From contig CAXBNM010000129.1 of NCBI GenBank assembly GCA_963976885.1, positions 1 through 12,314 on the forward strand: DNA of 12,314 bases, read 5' to 3'. Of this stretch, positions 1 through 6,624 are shown in pieces. The position numbers were made by a program, and so were the translations under genes. Origin of the DNA: JAUIAI01 sp963976885 (lineage in GTDB: Bacteria; Pseudomonadota; Gammaproteobacteria; Burkholderiales; Burkholderiaceae_E). Position 1 is the stretch's first letter; the number at the start of each line of letters is the position of its first letter. The notes below the pieces were generated by a model. The model worked only from the letters and a program-made list of their open reading frames with translations. It ran no database searches and was not told the DNA's origin.

Positions 1-561
1 CAATTCGGTGGCCAGTGAGGTGCCGTCTTCAACGGTGATCACGCCTTCCTTGCCAACCTTTTCCATGGCTTCGGAAATGATGCTGCCGATTTCCTTGTCT
101 GAATTGGCGGAAATGGAGCCTACCTGCGCAATCTCTTTATGACTGCTGCAAGGCTTGGTATTGATGGCCAGTTGGGCAACCAGCGCAAGCACCGCCTTAT
201 CGATGCCCCGTTTCAGATCCATCGGGTTCATGCCGGCGGCCACGTACTTCATGCCTTCGCGCACGATGCTCTGAGCCAGCACCGTTGCGGTCGTCGTGCC
301 ATCGCCGGCCAGGTCCGAGGTCTGCGAGGCGACTTCCTTGACCATCTGGGCGCCCATATTCTCGAACTTGTCCTTCAGGACAATTTCCTTGGCAACCGAG
401 ACGCCGTCCTTGGTGATGGTGGGGGCACCGAAGCTGCGTTCAATGATGACATTGCGTCCCTTGGGGCCGAGGGTCACTTTGACGGCGTCGGCCAGCAAAT
501 TGACACCTTTGACCATCCGGGTACGTGCTTCACTGTGAAATAAGACTTGTTTGGCTGCCAT
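1..561 (-). CDS. groL: Chaperonin GroEL (60 kDa), N-terminal part, cut by window edge
   Basis: Large subunit of the GroEL-GroES folding chamber, which encloses and folds cytosolic proteins using ATP. The 187 codons present are the N-terminal equatorial and intermediate regions. Visible hallmarks are MAAKQVLF at the start, the ATP-binding stretch LGPKGRNV (31-38), KDGVSVAKE (51-59, containing Asp52), and GDGTTTATVLAQ from residue 86 with catalytic Asp87. KEGVITVEDG follows near the cut. The rest, including the usual third catalytic Asp and the GGM-type tail if present, lies beyond the left edge. The start has GGAG about 8 bases upstream. It follows groS by 84 bases on the same strand, the classic groSL operon. 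The frame is open to the edge with no disruption. Identity is certain; whether this is the only groEL copy in the genome cannot be judged. Confidence 0.98.
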   Translation of the reverse strand, partial: MAAKQVLFHSEARTRMVKGVNLLADAVKVTLGPKGRNVIIERSFGAPTITKDGVSVAKEIVLKDKFENMGAQMVKEVASQTSDLAGDGTTTATVLAQSIVREGMKYVAAGMNPMDLKRGIDKAVLALVAQLAINTKPCSSHKEIAQVGSISANSDKEIGSIISEAMEKVGKEGVITVEDGTSLATEL

Positions 562-623
562 TTGGCGGCTCCGATAGGTTTGTTATTGTTGTTTGTTACT
601 TGCGTGCTTGGCGGGCGTAATCA

Positions 624-636
624 CGGGCTTTGCCCG
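624..636 (-). other. Small hairpin in the groS-groL spacer
   Basis: On the minus strand CGGGC-AAA-GCCCG forms a perfect 5-base-pair stem with a three-base loop, about 10 bases after the groS stop. No run of T follows, so it is unlikely to end transcription. An intercistronic hairpin that affects mRNA processing or the groS:groL ratio is possible but unproven. Confidence 0.4.
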
Positions 637-645
637 GCGACAGAA

Positions 646-936
646 TCAGGCTTGCACGATGGCCATGATGTCGTCTTCGCGCATGACCAGTACTTCCTCA
701 CCGTCTATTTTGGTGGTCTGGCCGCTGTATTTGCCGAACAAGACCTTGTCGCCCGGCTTGACCGTCAACGCAATGAGCTTGCCTTCATCGTTGATCTTGC
801 CAAGGCCAGTGGCGAGCACTTCACCCTGGTCAGGTTTCTCGGCGGCGTTTTCGGGCAGCACAATGCCCGAGGCGGTCTTGCGTTGCTCATCCATACGTTT
901 GATGATGACGCGGTCGTGCAGGGGACGCAGTTTCAT
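646..936 (-). CDS. groS: Co-chaperonin GroES (10 kDa)
   Basis: Heptameric lid of the GroEL folding chamber in the cytosol. The 96-residue protein is the normal family length. It opens MKLRPLHDRVIIKR, the standard GroES N-terminus, followed by the mobile loop KTASGIVLPENAAEKP (the SGIVLP part contacts GroEL), then GDKVLFGKYSG and the ending LVMREDDIMAIV. The reading frame extends far upstream without a stop, but the start at 936 is chosen because it begins exactly at the conserved N-terminus and has AAGGA eight bases before ATG. It is the first gene of groS-groL and is preceded by a sigma-32-type promoter. Certain identification. Confidence 0.99.
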   Translation of the reverse strand: MKLRPLHDRVIIKRMDEQRKTASGIVLPENAAEKPDQGEVLATGLGKINDEGKLIALTVKPGDKVLFGKYSGQTTKIDGEEVLVMREDDIMAIVQA

Positions 937-1284
937 GGGGTAATTCCTTGGGTAGCGGACAGGCTGCGCCAATCTGCCCGCATGAGAGCAGAGGATCAGC
1001 CAATAATCGTATGGTGATGGCGGGCTGCAGGCCGAAGAAGGCCTATCTGAAGCGTCAATGCATCCGTAAGAGCTCACCGCATGTGCGCAGCGTAGATGGG
1101 GGCTGAAAGTGCGAATGCAAGAGACTGGCGGGCCGGCCTGAAAAACAATCCGCCGCGCTGATGGATCTACTGTATGGTGAATGATCTGCTGTTCCATCTT
1201 GGCGGGGACCCTTCAGTTGACCTTCGGTGCTTTTGGGCCGGCGCAATCGCGTAGCCTCCTCTGAGCAAACCTCAAGGAGTAGTC
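937..1284. other. Divergent intergenic region between groS and the DUF1611 gene
   Basis: This 348-base gap holds the groSL heat-shock promoter (1094-1121) and its roughly 150-base leader. Inside the leader a small hairpin can form (AGGCC at 1029-1033 with GGCCT at 1040-1044). At the right end AAGGAG (1274-1279) is the ribosome-binding site of the plus-strand gene. I could not find a convincing sigma-70 promoter for that gene. Open frames crossing the gap resemble no known protein. Confidence 0.6.
1094..1121 (-). promoter_or_regulatory. Heat-shock (sigma-32) promoter of groSL
   Basis: Reading the minus strand, CTTGCAT (1121-1115) is followed after 13 bases by CCCCATCT (1101-1094). The sigma-32 consensus is CTTGAAA, 13-17 bases, CCCCATnT, so the -10 element is perfect and the -35 keeps its CTTG core, with an accepted spacing. 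Transcription should begin near 1087, giving a leader of about 150 bases before groS. No CIRCE inverted repeat (HrcA site) was seen nearby, which fits sigma-32 control alone. Strong pattern match; not experimentally shown. Confidence 0.8.
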
Positions 1285-2439
1285 ATGTCTGCTGGCACCC
1301 GTGGCCCGACGTCGATCGTGCAAAAGGCCTTGTCCCCCGTCATGCTTCAGCCCGTGACCCTGTCGGCGATTGTTTATGCCGAGGGATTTCTGGGCGAGTT
1401 GGACGGTAAAACCGCCAATGGCCTGATTCGTCAGTCTGACAAATATCAGATTGCGGCCGTCATCGACAGTACCAAAGCGGGCTTTGACGCCGGTCTGGTG
1501 CTGGAGGGCAAGATGAATGGCGTGCCGGTGTGTGCCAATCTTGATGAGGCGCTTGCCGCCGCCGGGACAACCCCCGATTCCTTCATTTTCGGCATTGCGC
1601 CATCATCGGGCTTGTTGTCGACCGTGCAACGCGAAGTGGTGCTGGATGCGTTGCGCCGCGGCATGAATGTCGTAAGCGGTTTACACGAGTTTCTGAGTGA
1701 TGATCCGGCCATGGCGGCTGCAAGCCAGTTGGCCGGGGTGTCGATCACCGATATTCGCAAGCCGCCCGCCAAGCACGACCTGCATACTTTTTCCGGGCGC
1801 ATTCAATCGGTGCGCTGTCCGCGTATCGCCATTCTCGGTACCGACTGCGCTATCGGCAAACGCACCACGGCTTGCCTGATGACGCAGGCACTGAACCGCG
1901 CGGGCATTCGCGCCGTCATGGTTGCCACCGGACAGACCGGGCTGATTCAGGGTGCGCGTTACGGCATTGCCATGGATGCCATCCCATCGCAGTTCTGTGC
2001 TGGTGAACTTGAAGCCGCGGTGGTGGCCGCCTATGAAGCAGAAGAACCGGATGTCATCATCATCGAAGGGCAGGGGGCGCTGAGTCACCCGGCGTTTTCG
2101 ACCTCGGCTTTCATTCTGCGCGGCAGTATGCCCGATGGCGTCGTGATTCAACACGCGCCGCATCGGCGCCATCGATGCGACTTTCCGCAAATGCCGATGC
2201 CGAGCCTGGTCAGCGAGATCAACCTGATTGAACTGTTTGCCAATACCAGAGTCATCGGCGTCACGATCAATCATGAAGCGATGAGCGAATCAGAGGTGGC
2301 CAGCGCGATCGCCCGGACCGAACGCGATCTTCATCTTCCAGTCACCGATCCGCTGACACGCAACACCAATGAACTTGTAGGCATGGTCGAGTCGGCCTTT
2401 CCCGACATTCGACACACTGCCCCGCAAGCGGTCGAGTGA
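1285..2439 (+). CDS. DUF1611 / DgcN-like P-loop protein (possible D-amino-acid N-acyltransferase)
   Basis: The 384-residue protein has the two-domain DUF1611 layout. A Rossmann-like N-terminal domain (about 25-165, with AVIDSTKAG near 58 and SGLHEFLSDDP near 131) precedes a P-loop domain with Walker A GTDCAIGKRT (185-194), ATGQTGLIQGARYG (214-227), EGQGALSHPA (261-270) and QHAPHRRH (289-296). Known of the family: DgcN, a DUF1611 member, N-acetylates D-glutamate, and the paired epimerase DgcA then converts the product to the L form. Here the partner is instead a PLP racemase-family gene that overlaps this one by four bases. The start at 1285 is set by AAGGAG six bases upstream; Met20 is a weaker alternative. 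Family assignment is firm, substrate is not: D-glutamate or another D-amino acid are both possible. Distinct members of DUF1611 may be specialised differently. Confidence 0.85.
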   Translation: MSAGTRGPTSIVQKALSPVMLQPVTLSAIVYAEGFLGELDGKTANGLIRQSDKYQIAAVIDSTKAGFDAGLVLEGKMNGVPVCANLDEALAAAGTTPDSFIFGIAPSSGLLSTVQREVVLDALRRGMNVVSGLHEFLSDDPAMAAASQLAGVSITDIRKPPAKHDLHTFSGRIQSVRCPRIAILGTDCAIGKRTTACLMTQALNRAGIRAVMVATGQTGLIQGARYGIAMDAIPSQFCAGELEAAVVAAYEAEEPDVIIIEGQGALSHPAFSTSAFILRGSMPDGVVIQHAPHRRHRCDFPQMPMPSLVSEINLIELFANTRVIGVTINHEAMSESEVASAIARTERDLHLPVTDPLTRNTNELVGMVESAFPDIRHTAPQAVE

Positions 2440-3635
2440 ACGCGCCCCGGCTGCGGATTGATCTGGCCAAGATTCAACACAATGCCCGTGTGCTGGTGCA
2501 GCGCCTTGGCGCCTGTGGGATTCAGGTAACCGGCGTCACGAAAGCAAGTCTGGGCGATGCCGCGATTGCTCAGGCGATGCGACTGGGCGGTGTTCGCAGT
2601 CTGGGTGATTCGAGATTGCGCAATATCAAGGCGCTTGGCATGGCCGCCGATGGCCGGCGAACGGTTGACGGTTCTGACCGAAACTCAGGGCCACCCTTGC
2701 CCTTGTGGCTGTTGCGCTCGCCGATGCTCAGCGAATCGGCCGCGACGGTCAACCTGGCCAGCATGAGCAGCAACACCGAGCTGGATGTTCTCGATGCGCT
2801 CTCTACCGCGGCAGTCAGGCAGCGCCTGACTCACAAAGCGGTGCTGATGGTTGAGCTGGGCGATTTGCGCGAAGGTATCTTGCCGGGCCGTCTGCATGCG
2901 TTCATTGAGAGGATGCTGACCTTTCCAGGTTTGCAGTTTGAAGGCATTGGCACCAACCTCGCTTGCCTGTCAGGGGTGATACCTGATGCACGCAACATGG
3001 CGGAGCTGGCCAGTATTGCGAGTGCGATCGAGCGTGCGTTTGCAATGCGCCTGAGTATTGTCTCTGGTGGTAACTCGGCCAATTTGAATTGGGCGAGTGG
3101 ACTCAATGTGTCCAACGTCGGCCGACCTGGTCACATCAATAATCTGCGGCTCGGTGAAGCCATCCTGCTGGGGCGTGAGGCGTCGGCGCGGCAGCCCGTG
3201 CCGGGCCTGCATACGGACGCGTTCTCTCTTGTGGCCGAGGTGATCGAATCGAAGCTGAAGCCCCGCCAGCCACGGGGCAACATCGGGCAGGCGGCCAGTG
3301 GAGCCCAACCCGAGCAGCCCGAACAAATCGAACCGCTCGATCATTGGCATCAAACGCCCGGCAGGCCGGCTTACGCGGACGAGGCAACACGCTTTCAATC
3401 CATTCTGGCGATTGGCGCTCAGGATGTTGATGCGGCGGGGCTGACGCCACCGGCTGGCATTCACGTGCTTGGCGCCAGTAGTGACCATTTGATCATCGAT
3501 ACCGGCAATGCGGCGTTGCGGATCGGCAGCGAGGTGACATTTGCACCCAACTATGGTGCGTTGATGCGCGCCATGACCTCACCTTTTGTGACTCGCGAAA
3601 TGCGTCGTGAGCCACTGGCACCGCTTGTCCGCTGA
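2436..3635 (+). CDS. Alanine/ornithine racemase-family PLP-dependent enzyme
   Basis: A 399-residue fold-type III PLP protein most like ornithine racemase and YhfX-type enzymes rather than classical Alr/DadX. Visible features are LRIDLAKIQHNAR at the start, the PLP-binding lysine in GVTKASLGD (Lys36), GDSRLRNIKAL (57-67), LLRSPMLSE (92-100), ELGDLREG (140-147), SGGNSANL (210-217), NNLRLGEAILLGRE (235-248) and LGASSDHLIID (345-355). It starts with GTG inside the stop of the DUF1611 gene (GTGA overlap), so the two are translationally coupled. Two stretches, about 70-90 and 288-307, look inserted relative to the family and are rich in Gly/Pro or Gln/Pro. The likely role is to interconvert a D- and L-amino acid (ornithine, glutamate or similar) with the upstream enzyme. 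Family confident; substrate unknown. Confidence 0.87.
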   Translation: MNAPRLRIDLAKIQHNARVLVQRLGACGIQVTGVTKASLGDAAIAQAMRLGGVRSLGDSRLRNIKALGMAADGRRTVDGSDRNSGPPLPLWLLRSPMLSESAATVNLASMSSNTELDVLDALSTAAVRQRLTHKAVLMVELGDLREGILPGRLHAFIERMLTFPGLQFEGIGTNLACLSGVIPDARNMAELASIASAIERAFAMRLSIVSGGNSANLNWASGLNVSNVGRPGHINNLRLGEAILLGREASARQPVPGLHTDAFSLVAEVIESKLKPRQPRGNIGQAASGAQPEQPEQIEPLDHWHQTPGRPAYADEATRFQSILAIGAQDVDAAGLTPPAGIHVLGASSDHLIIDTGNAALRIGSEVTFAPNYGALMRAMTSPFVTREMRREPLAPLVR

Positions 3636-3655
3636 GGTGCCACCAACTGTTGATG

Positions 3656-4459
3656 CTAGGAGTCGGCCAGTTGTGCTTCGATTTCCAGCATCAGTGCGGC
3701 TGCTTTGTCCGGATCCAGAACGTCCGGGTGCGGGGCCGCAAATTCGTCGGTGTCGTTATCGAAGTATTTGCCCGAAGCCTGCGAGAAATCGTCGCTGAGC
3801 GCCGCGTGCACCAGGATGTCCGCGCCGATGTTGATGTCTGCACCGTCCACGCCAAAGCCTTCCTTGACCATCTTGCTGCCCAGCAATGAACCCGGGTTGA
3901 CGGCGACAATGATGGGCCCCTTGCCCGACAAGGTGCGCGCCAGTTGCCGCGACCATGTTGTCAGTGCGAGCTTGCTCTGCGAATAGGCGTTCATGTCGTT
4001 GATGCGAGCCCGGCCCGCCAACGCATCAAGGTTGACGGGTGACTGGGCTGCCGATGACAAATTGATGACCCGACCGGCGATGCCGAGCATCGGCAACAAA
4101 CGTTGGGTGAGCAGATAGGGGGCGATTGCATTGACGGCAAAGCGCACATCCAGACCTTCTGGCGTGATCGGGTTTGGCGTGCGGAAAACACCGGCGTTGT
4201 TGATCAGGACATCCAGTTTGTCGTGCGCGCTCGCCACTGCGGTAGCCATCGCCGCCACTTCATCCCAGCGCGACAAATCGGCGATGTAAGTTTCGACCCG
4301 ACCGGCGCCCGGCAATGCCGACATGGACGCTTTGGCAATGGCCAGTTTCTCGGCGTTGCGGCCATGCAGCAAGACGGTGTGACCTTTGCTGACCAGTTGC
4401 CGGGCGGTAGCCAGGCCGATACCGTCGGTCGAGCCGGTGATGAGAATGGTTTTGGACAT
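3656..4459 (-). CDS. Short-chain dehydrogenase/reductase (SDR family)
   Basis: Predicted cytosolic NAD(P)H-dependent oxidoreductase of 267 residues, normal for classical or retinol-dehydrogenase-like SDRs. Features are the nucleotide-binding TGSTDGIG (8-15), HGRN (32-35, suggesting NADP preference), D61-L62 of the adenine pocket, NNAG (87-90), the catalytic serine in NLSSA (133-137), YSQSK with Tyr159 and Lys163, and NPGS (188-191). An ATG nine bases upstream (4468) gives three more residues, but its GAAGAG would touch the start; that same GAAGAG sits nine bases before the ATG at 4459, so I prefer 4459. It lies 13 bases after the luciferase-like gene and is surely cotranscribed. It ends 20 bases from the converging racemase gene, with no obvious terminator between. 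The substrate cannot be told from sequence. Confidence 0.92.
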   Translation of the reverse strand: MSKTILITGSTDGIGLATARQLVSKGHTVLLHGRNAEKLAIAKASMSALPGAGRVETYIADLSRWDEVAAMATAVASAHDKLDVLINNAGVFRTPNPITPEGLDVRFAVNAIAPYLLTQRLLPMLGIAGRVINLSSAAQSPVNLDALAGRARINDMNAYSQSKLALTTWSRQLARTLSGKGPIIVAVNPGSLLGSKMVKEGFGVDGADINIGADILVHAALSDDFSQASGKYFDNDTDEFAAPHPDVLDPDKAAALMLEIEAQLADS

Positions 4460-4472
4460 AGAGGGCATCTCT

Positions 4473-5441
4473 TCAGGTGGAGAAGTCAGGGAGCACTTCA
4501 GTGGCGAGGCGGCGCATCGTGGTCAGAATTTCGGTCTGATTGAAGCGAAGATTCAGCGCTACGTGGTTGACGCCGATGTCTCGCAACGACGCGAGGTGGG
4601 CGCGCAAGTAACGTGGGCCAAGACGAAAGCCCAGGTGAATAGGTGTCGGCGGGGTTTCGTCGTTGTCGACAAGATCGATATACAGAGACTGCATGACTGG
4701 CTTGTCTGGTCTGCCGGCGGCCTGGACGCGCTCGCGCCAGTCACCGATAAAACTCTGTTGTGTTGTTGTGTCACGCGGATAGGTGATCCAGCCATCGCCG
4801 TGCTGAGCAATCCAGTCCGGCGTTTGCTGACTGGAACCGGTGATCAGCAAAGGCAGTTTGGCGCCTACCGGCTTGGGCAAAATGTTGACTTCGCCGTCGG
4901 GGCTGCCGAAGACATTGTCAAAGACAGGTGTCGTTTCCTGGATCCGTTCGATGTAAGCCATGCTTTCGCGAAAGCGCTCACCGCGATCAGCATAAAGGAT
5001 GCCCATGGCGGGATACTCATCGGGACGATCTCCCGAGGCCACGCCAAGAATCAATCGACCGCGCGACAACACATCGATACTGGCTGCCGCCTTGGCCACA
5101 TGGGCGGGATGCCGCAGCGGCAAAACCAGACTGGCAACGCCGAGCGCAATCTGTTCCGTGCGGGCGGCCAACATGCCGAGGTAGACAAAAGGATCAAAAA
5201 TCTGGCCAGCATCGCCAAACGATGGCACATTGAACGGAACGTCTCGTATCCAGATCGCCGCAAAGCCAAGCGCTTCGGCCAGCTGTATGCGTTCCAGGTG
5301 GCGGGCCATGCTTGGCACAGAACCATCGGCATAGTTTTCGATGGGCACCACCAAGCCGATGCTCAGCCGGTTTGGGCGGAACACATTGTCGTAGCCCCGA
5401 TTGATGGGTTGAAAACAGGATTGGCTGGCGACAAGCGGCAT
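4473..5441 (-). CDS. Luciferase-like (LLM class) flavin-dependent oxidoreductase, BA3436 type
   Basis: A 322-residue TIM-barrel flavoprotein of the bacterial luciferase superfamily, most like the BA3436 subfamily (TIGR03571). Typical stretches are LSIGLVVPIENY near the start, LAEALGFAAIWIRDVP, FDPFVYLGMLAARTEQIALG, the substrate/flavin face LPLRHPAHVAKAAASID, LSRGRLILGVASGDRP and RGERFRES. Such enzymes use FMNH2 or F420; which one, and the substrate, cannot be read here. The ATG at 5441 has no good ribosome-binding site (the preceding minus-strand bases are pyrimidine-rich), but the conserved N-terminus NRGYDNVFRPNRLSIGL begins near residue 14, so the true start cannot be far inside. It is the first gene of a pair with the SDR and is divergent from a LysR gene that probably controls it. 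No frameshift or missing motif seen. Confidence 0.9.
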   Translation of the reverse strand: MPLVASQSCFQPINRGYDNVFRPNRLSIGLVVPIENYADGSVPSMARHLERIQLAEALGFAAIWIRDVPFNVPSFGDAGQIFDPFVYLGMLAARTEQIALGVASLVLPLRHPAHVAKAAASIDVLSRGRLILGVASGDRPDEYPAMGILYADRGERFRESMAYIERIQETTPVFDNVFGSPDGEVNILPKPVGAKLPLLITGSSQQTPDWIAQHGDGWITYPRDTTTQQSFIGDWRERVQAAGRPDKPVMQSLYIDLVDNDETPPTPIHLGFRLGPRYLRAHLASLRDIGVNHVALNLRFNQTEILTTMRRLATEVLPDFST

Positions 5442-5568
5442 TAGTACGTGGAGGAAGAGAGGCCGGGGTGTGTTTGAAAAGAAGACTTGCTGAGGCGATC
5501 GACTCTTGGTTTCCGAGCGACTGACTGAAGGGTATGGGCCACGCCTTAATACATAAAGGTGCTGATCG

Positions 5569-5583
5569 CGATTTCTATTATCG
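5569..5583. promoter_or_regulatory. Possible LysR-regulator binding dyad
   Basis: CGAT, seven bases, ATCG forms a 15-base perfect dyad ending 17 bases before the LysR start, and its left half overlaps the palindrome ATCGCGAT (5565-5572). LysR proteins commonly bind interrupted AT-rich dyads of this size between divergent genes and repress themselves. The position fits; the match is short, so chance is not excluded. Confidence 0.35.
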
Positions 5584-5600
5584 GATTTTGGATATAAAGA

Positions 5601-6515
5601 ATGGATACAGAAAGCCTGAAGCTCTTTGTATTGGCCGCAGAGCGCCTGAATATCAGCGCGGCAGGCCGTGCTCTGGGGATGGCGCCGGCCGTGGCCAGCG
5701 CTCGGCTCGCCAAGCTTGAGAACAAGGTGGGGGCTGATCTGTTGCGCCGATCAACACGCAAAGTCAGTTTGTCGGTCGAAGGGGCTGACTTTCTGCCTTA
5801 CGCACGAGCCATTCTTGCTCAGGAGAGTGCGGCACTTGAAGCCATTGGCCATGGCAATGAACATGCCACAGGCATCTTGCGGTTTGCGTCAACGAGCAGT
5901 TTTGCACAGCTTTACATTGCACCGCTGTTGCCGGAGTTTCTCGAACGCAATCCCGGCGTCACCCTGGAGATGCATTTGTCCGACCGTCAGTCGGACATGA
6001 TCGACGGTAGTTTTGATCTGGCGTTGCGAAATCTTGCACTTGATGACAGTAGTTTCAAATGCCGCAAACTGGCCGATGACCGGCGGGTGCTGTGCGCCGC
6101 ACCAGCCTATCTGGCACGGCATGGCGTGCCCAGAGAGCCTGAGGAGTTGCTCAGCCATCAACTGATTTCCTTTCGACATCAATCGCCGCGGGAGTTGATC
6201 AGCAGCGTTGCGCCTCCGGCCACCTTCGATCCGGGGCTGGCCGGCTCGCGCCTGACAATCGATGACGGTATTTGTCAGAAGGTGGCGACGATCGCCGGTG
6301 CAGGTATTTCGATGAATTCGCTTTGGAACGTGCACCGGCATTTCAGAGACGGATCGCTGGTGCGCGTGCTTCCCGACTACGTCATCAATGACAAGGCTGC
6401 GCTGTGGTTCCTTTATCCGAAGTCCAATGTGCTGACCGTCAAGGTCAGATTGTTCATTGATTTTCTGATGGAACGGATCGGGGACGACCCGCCGTGGCTG
6501 AAGCCTGTTGACTGA
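5601..6515 (+). CDS. LysR-family transcriptional regulator (CrgA/AaeR-like)
   Basis: A 304-residue LysR regulator of normal length. The N-terminal winged helix-turn-helix (about 1-60) is clear: MDTESLKLFVLAAERLNISAAGR, then a recognition region ending LAKLENKVGADLLRRSTRKVSL. The C-terminal part is the periplasmic-binding-protein-like effector domain, with LRFASTSSFAQLYIAPLLPEF, DLALRN and RRVLCAAPAYLARHG, the last typical of the CrgA/AaeR-like group. Its ribosome-binding site is weak (AAAGA directly before ATG). The divergent LLM-SDR pair is its most likely target, by the usual LysR arrangement, and the dyad at 5569-5583 may be its site. The effector is unknown. Part of its effector domain closely resembles that of the LysR protein at 7833, suggesting the two regulators are related. 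Confidence 0.95.
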   Translation: MDTESLKLFVLAAERLNISAAGRALGMAPAVASARLAKLENKVGADLLRRSTRKVSLSVEGADFLPYARAILAQESAALEAIGHGNEHATGILRFASTSSFAQLYIAPLLPEFLERNPGVTLEMHLSDRQSDMIDGSFDLALRNLALDDSSFKCRKLADDRRVLCAAPAYLARHGVPREPEELLSHQLISFRHQSPRELISSVAPPATFDPGLAGSRLTIDDGICQKVATIAGAGISMNSLWNVHRHFRDGSLVRVLPDYVINDKAALWFLYPKSNVLTVKVRLFIDFLMERIGDDPPWLKPVD

Positions 6516-6564
6516 TCCGCGCGCGTGACTGTCAAGAAATCGCGAGATGCTCGAATGCCTGGGG

Positions 6565-6599
6565 CAAACCGGGGTCAAGCAATTCTGACCCCCGGTTTG
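6565..6599. terminator. Strong palindrome between converging genes (bidirectional terminator or REP-like element)
   Basis: CAAACCGGGGTCA (6565-6577) pairs with TGACCCCCGGTTTG (6586-6599): 13 base pairs with one bulged C and an 8-base loop. It lies 49 bases after the first LysR stop and 25 bases beyond the stop of the converging MDR gene, exactly where a shared terminator would sit. Neither side has a clear T run, so a plain intrinsic terminator is not fully supported. The GGGGTCA...TGACCCC core also recalls the small repeated palindromes (REP-type) found in proteobacterial intergenic regions. Confidence 0.6.
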
Positions 6600-6624
6600 A
6601 GGTTTGTGCTCAGTTGGTGATGAA

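Noticed and set aside
937..1197. N-terminal extension of GroES to 183 residues
   Set aside because: The upstream residues have no GroES similarity and cross the heat-shock promoter; the start at 936 has a good ribosome-binding site and the canonical N-terminus.
1217..1222. TTGACC as a -35 box for the DUF1611 operon
   Set aside because: No acceptable -10 hexamer is found 15-19 bases downstream.
937..1284. CIRCE (HrcA) operator before groSL
   Set aside because: No TTAGCACTC-N9-GAGTGCTAA-like inverted repeat could be seen.
4386..5444. Plus-strand open frame of 352 codons
   Set aside because: It lies opposite the well-supported LLM oxidoreductase and resembles no protein family; an antisense shadow created by codon bias.
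5593..5598. TATAAA as a -10 box for the first LysR gene
   Set aside because: It is two bases from the ATG, so transcription would start inside the gene; no matching -35 element was seen.
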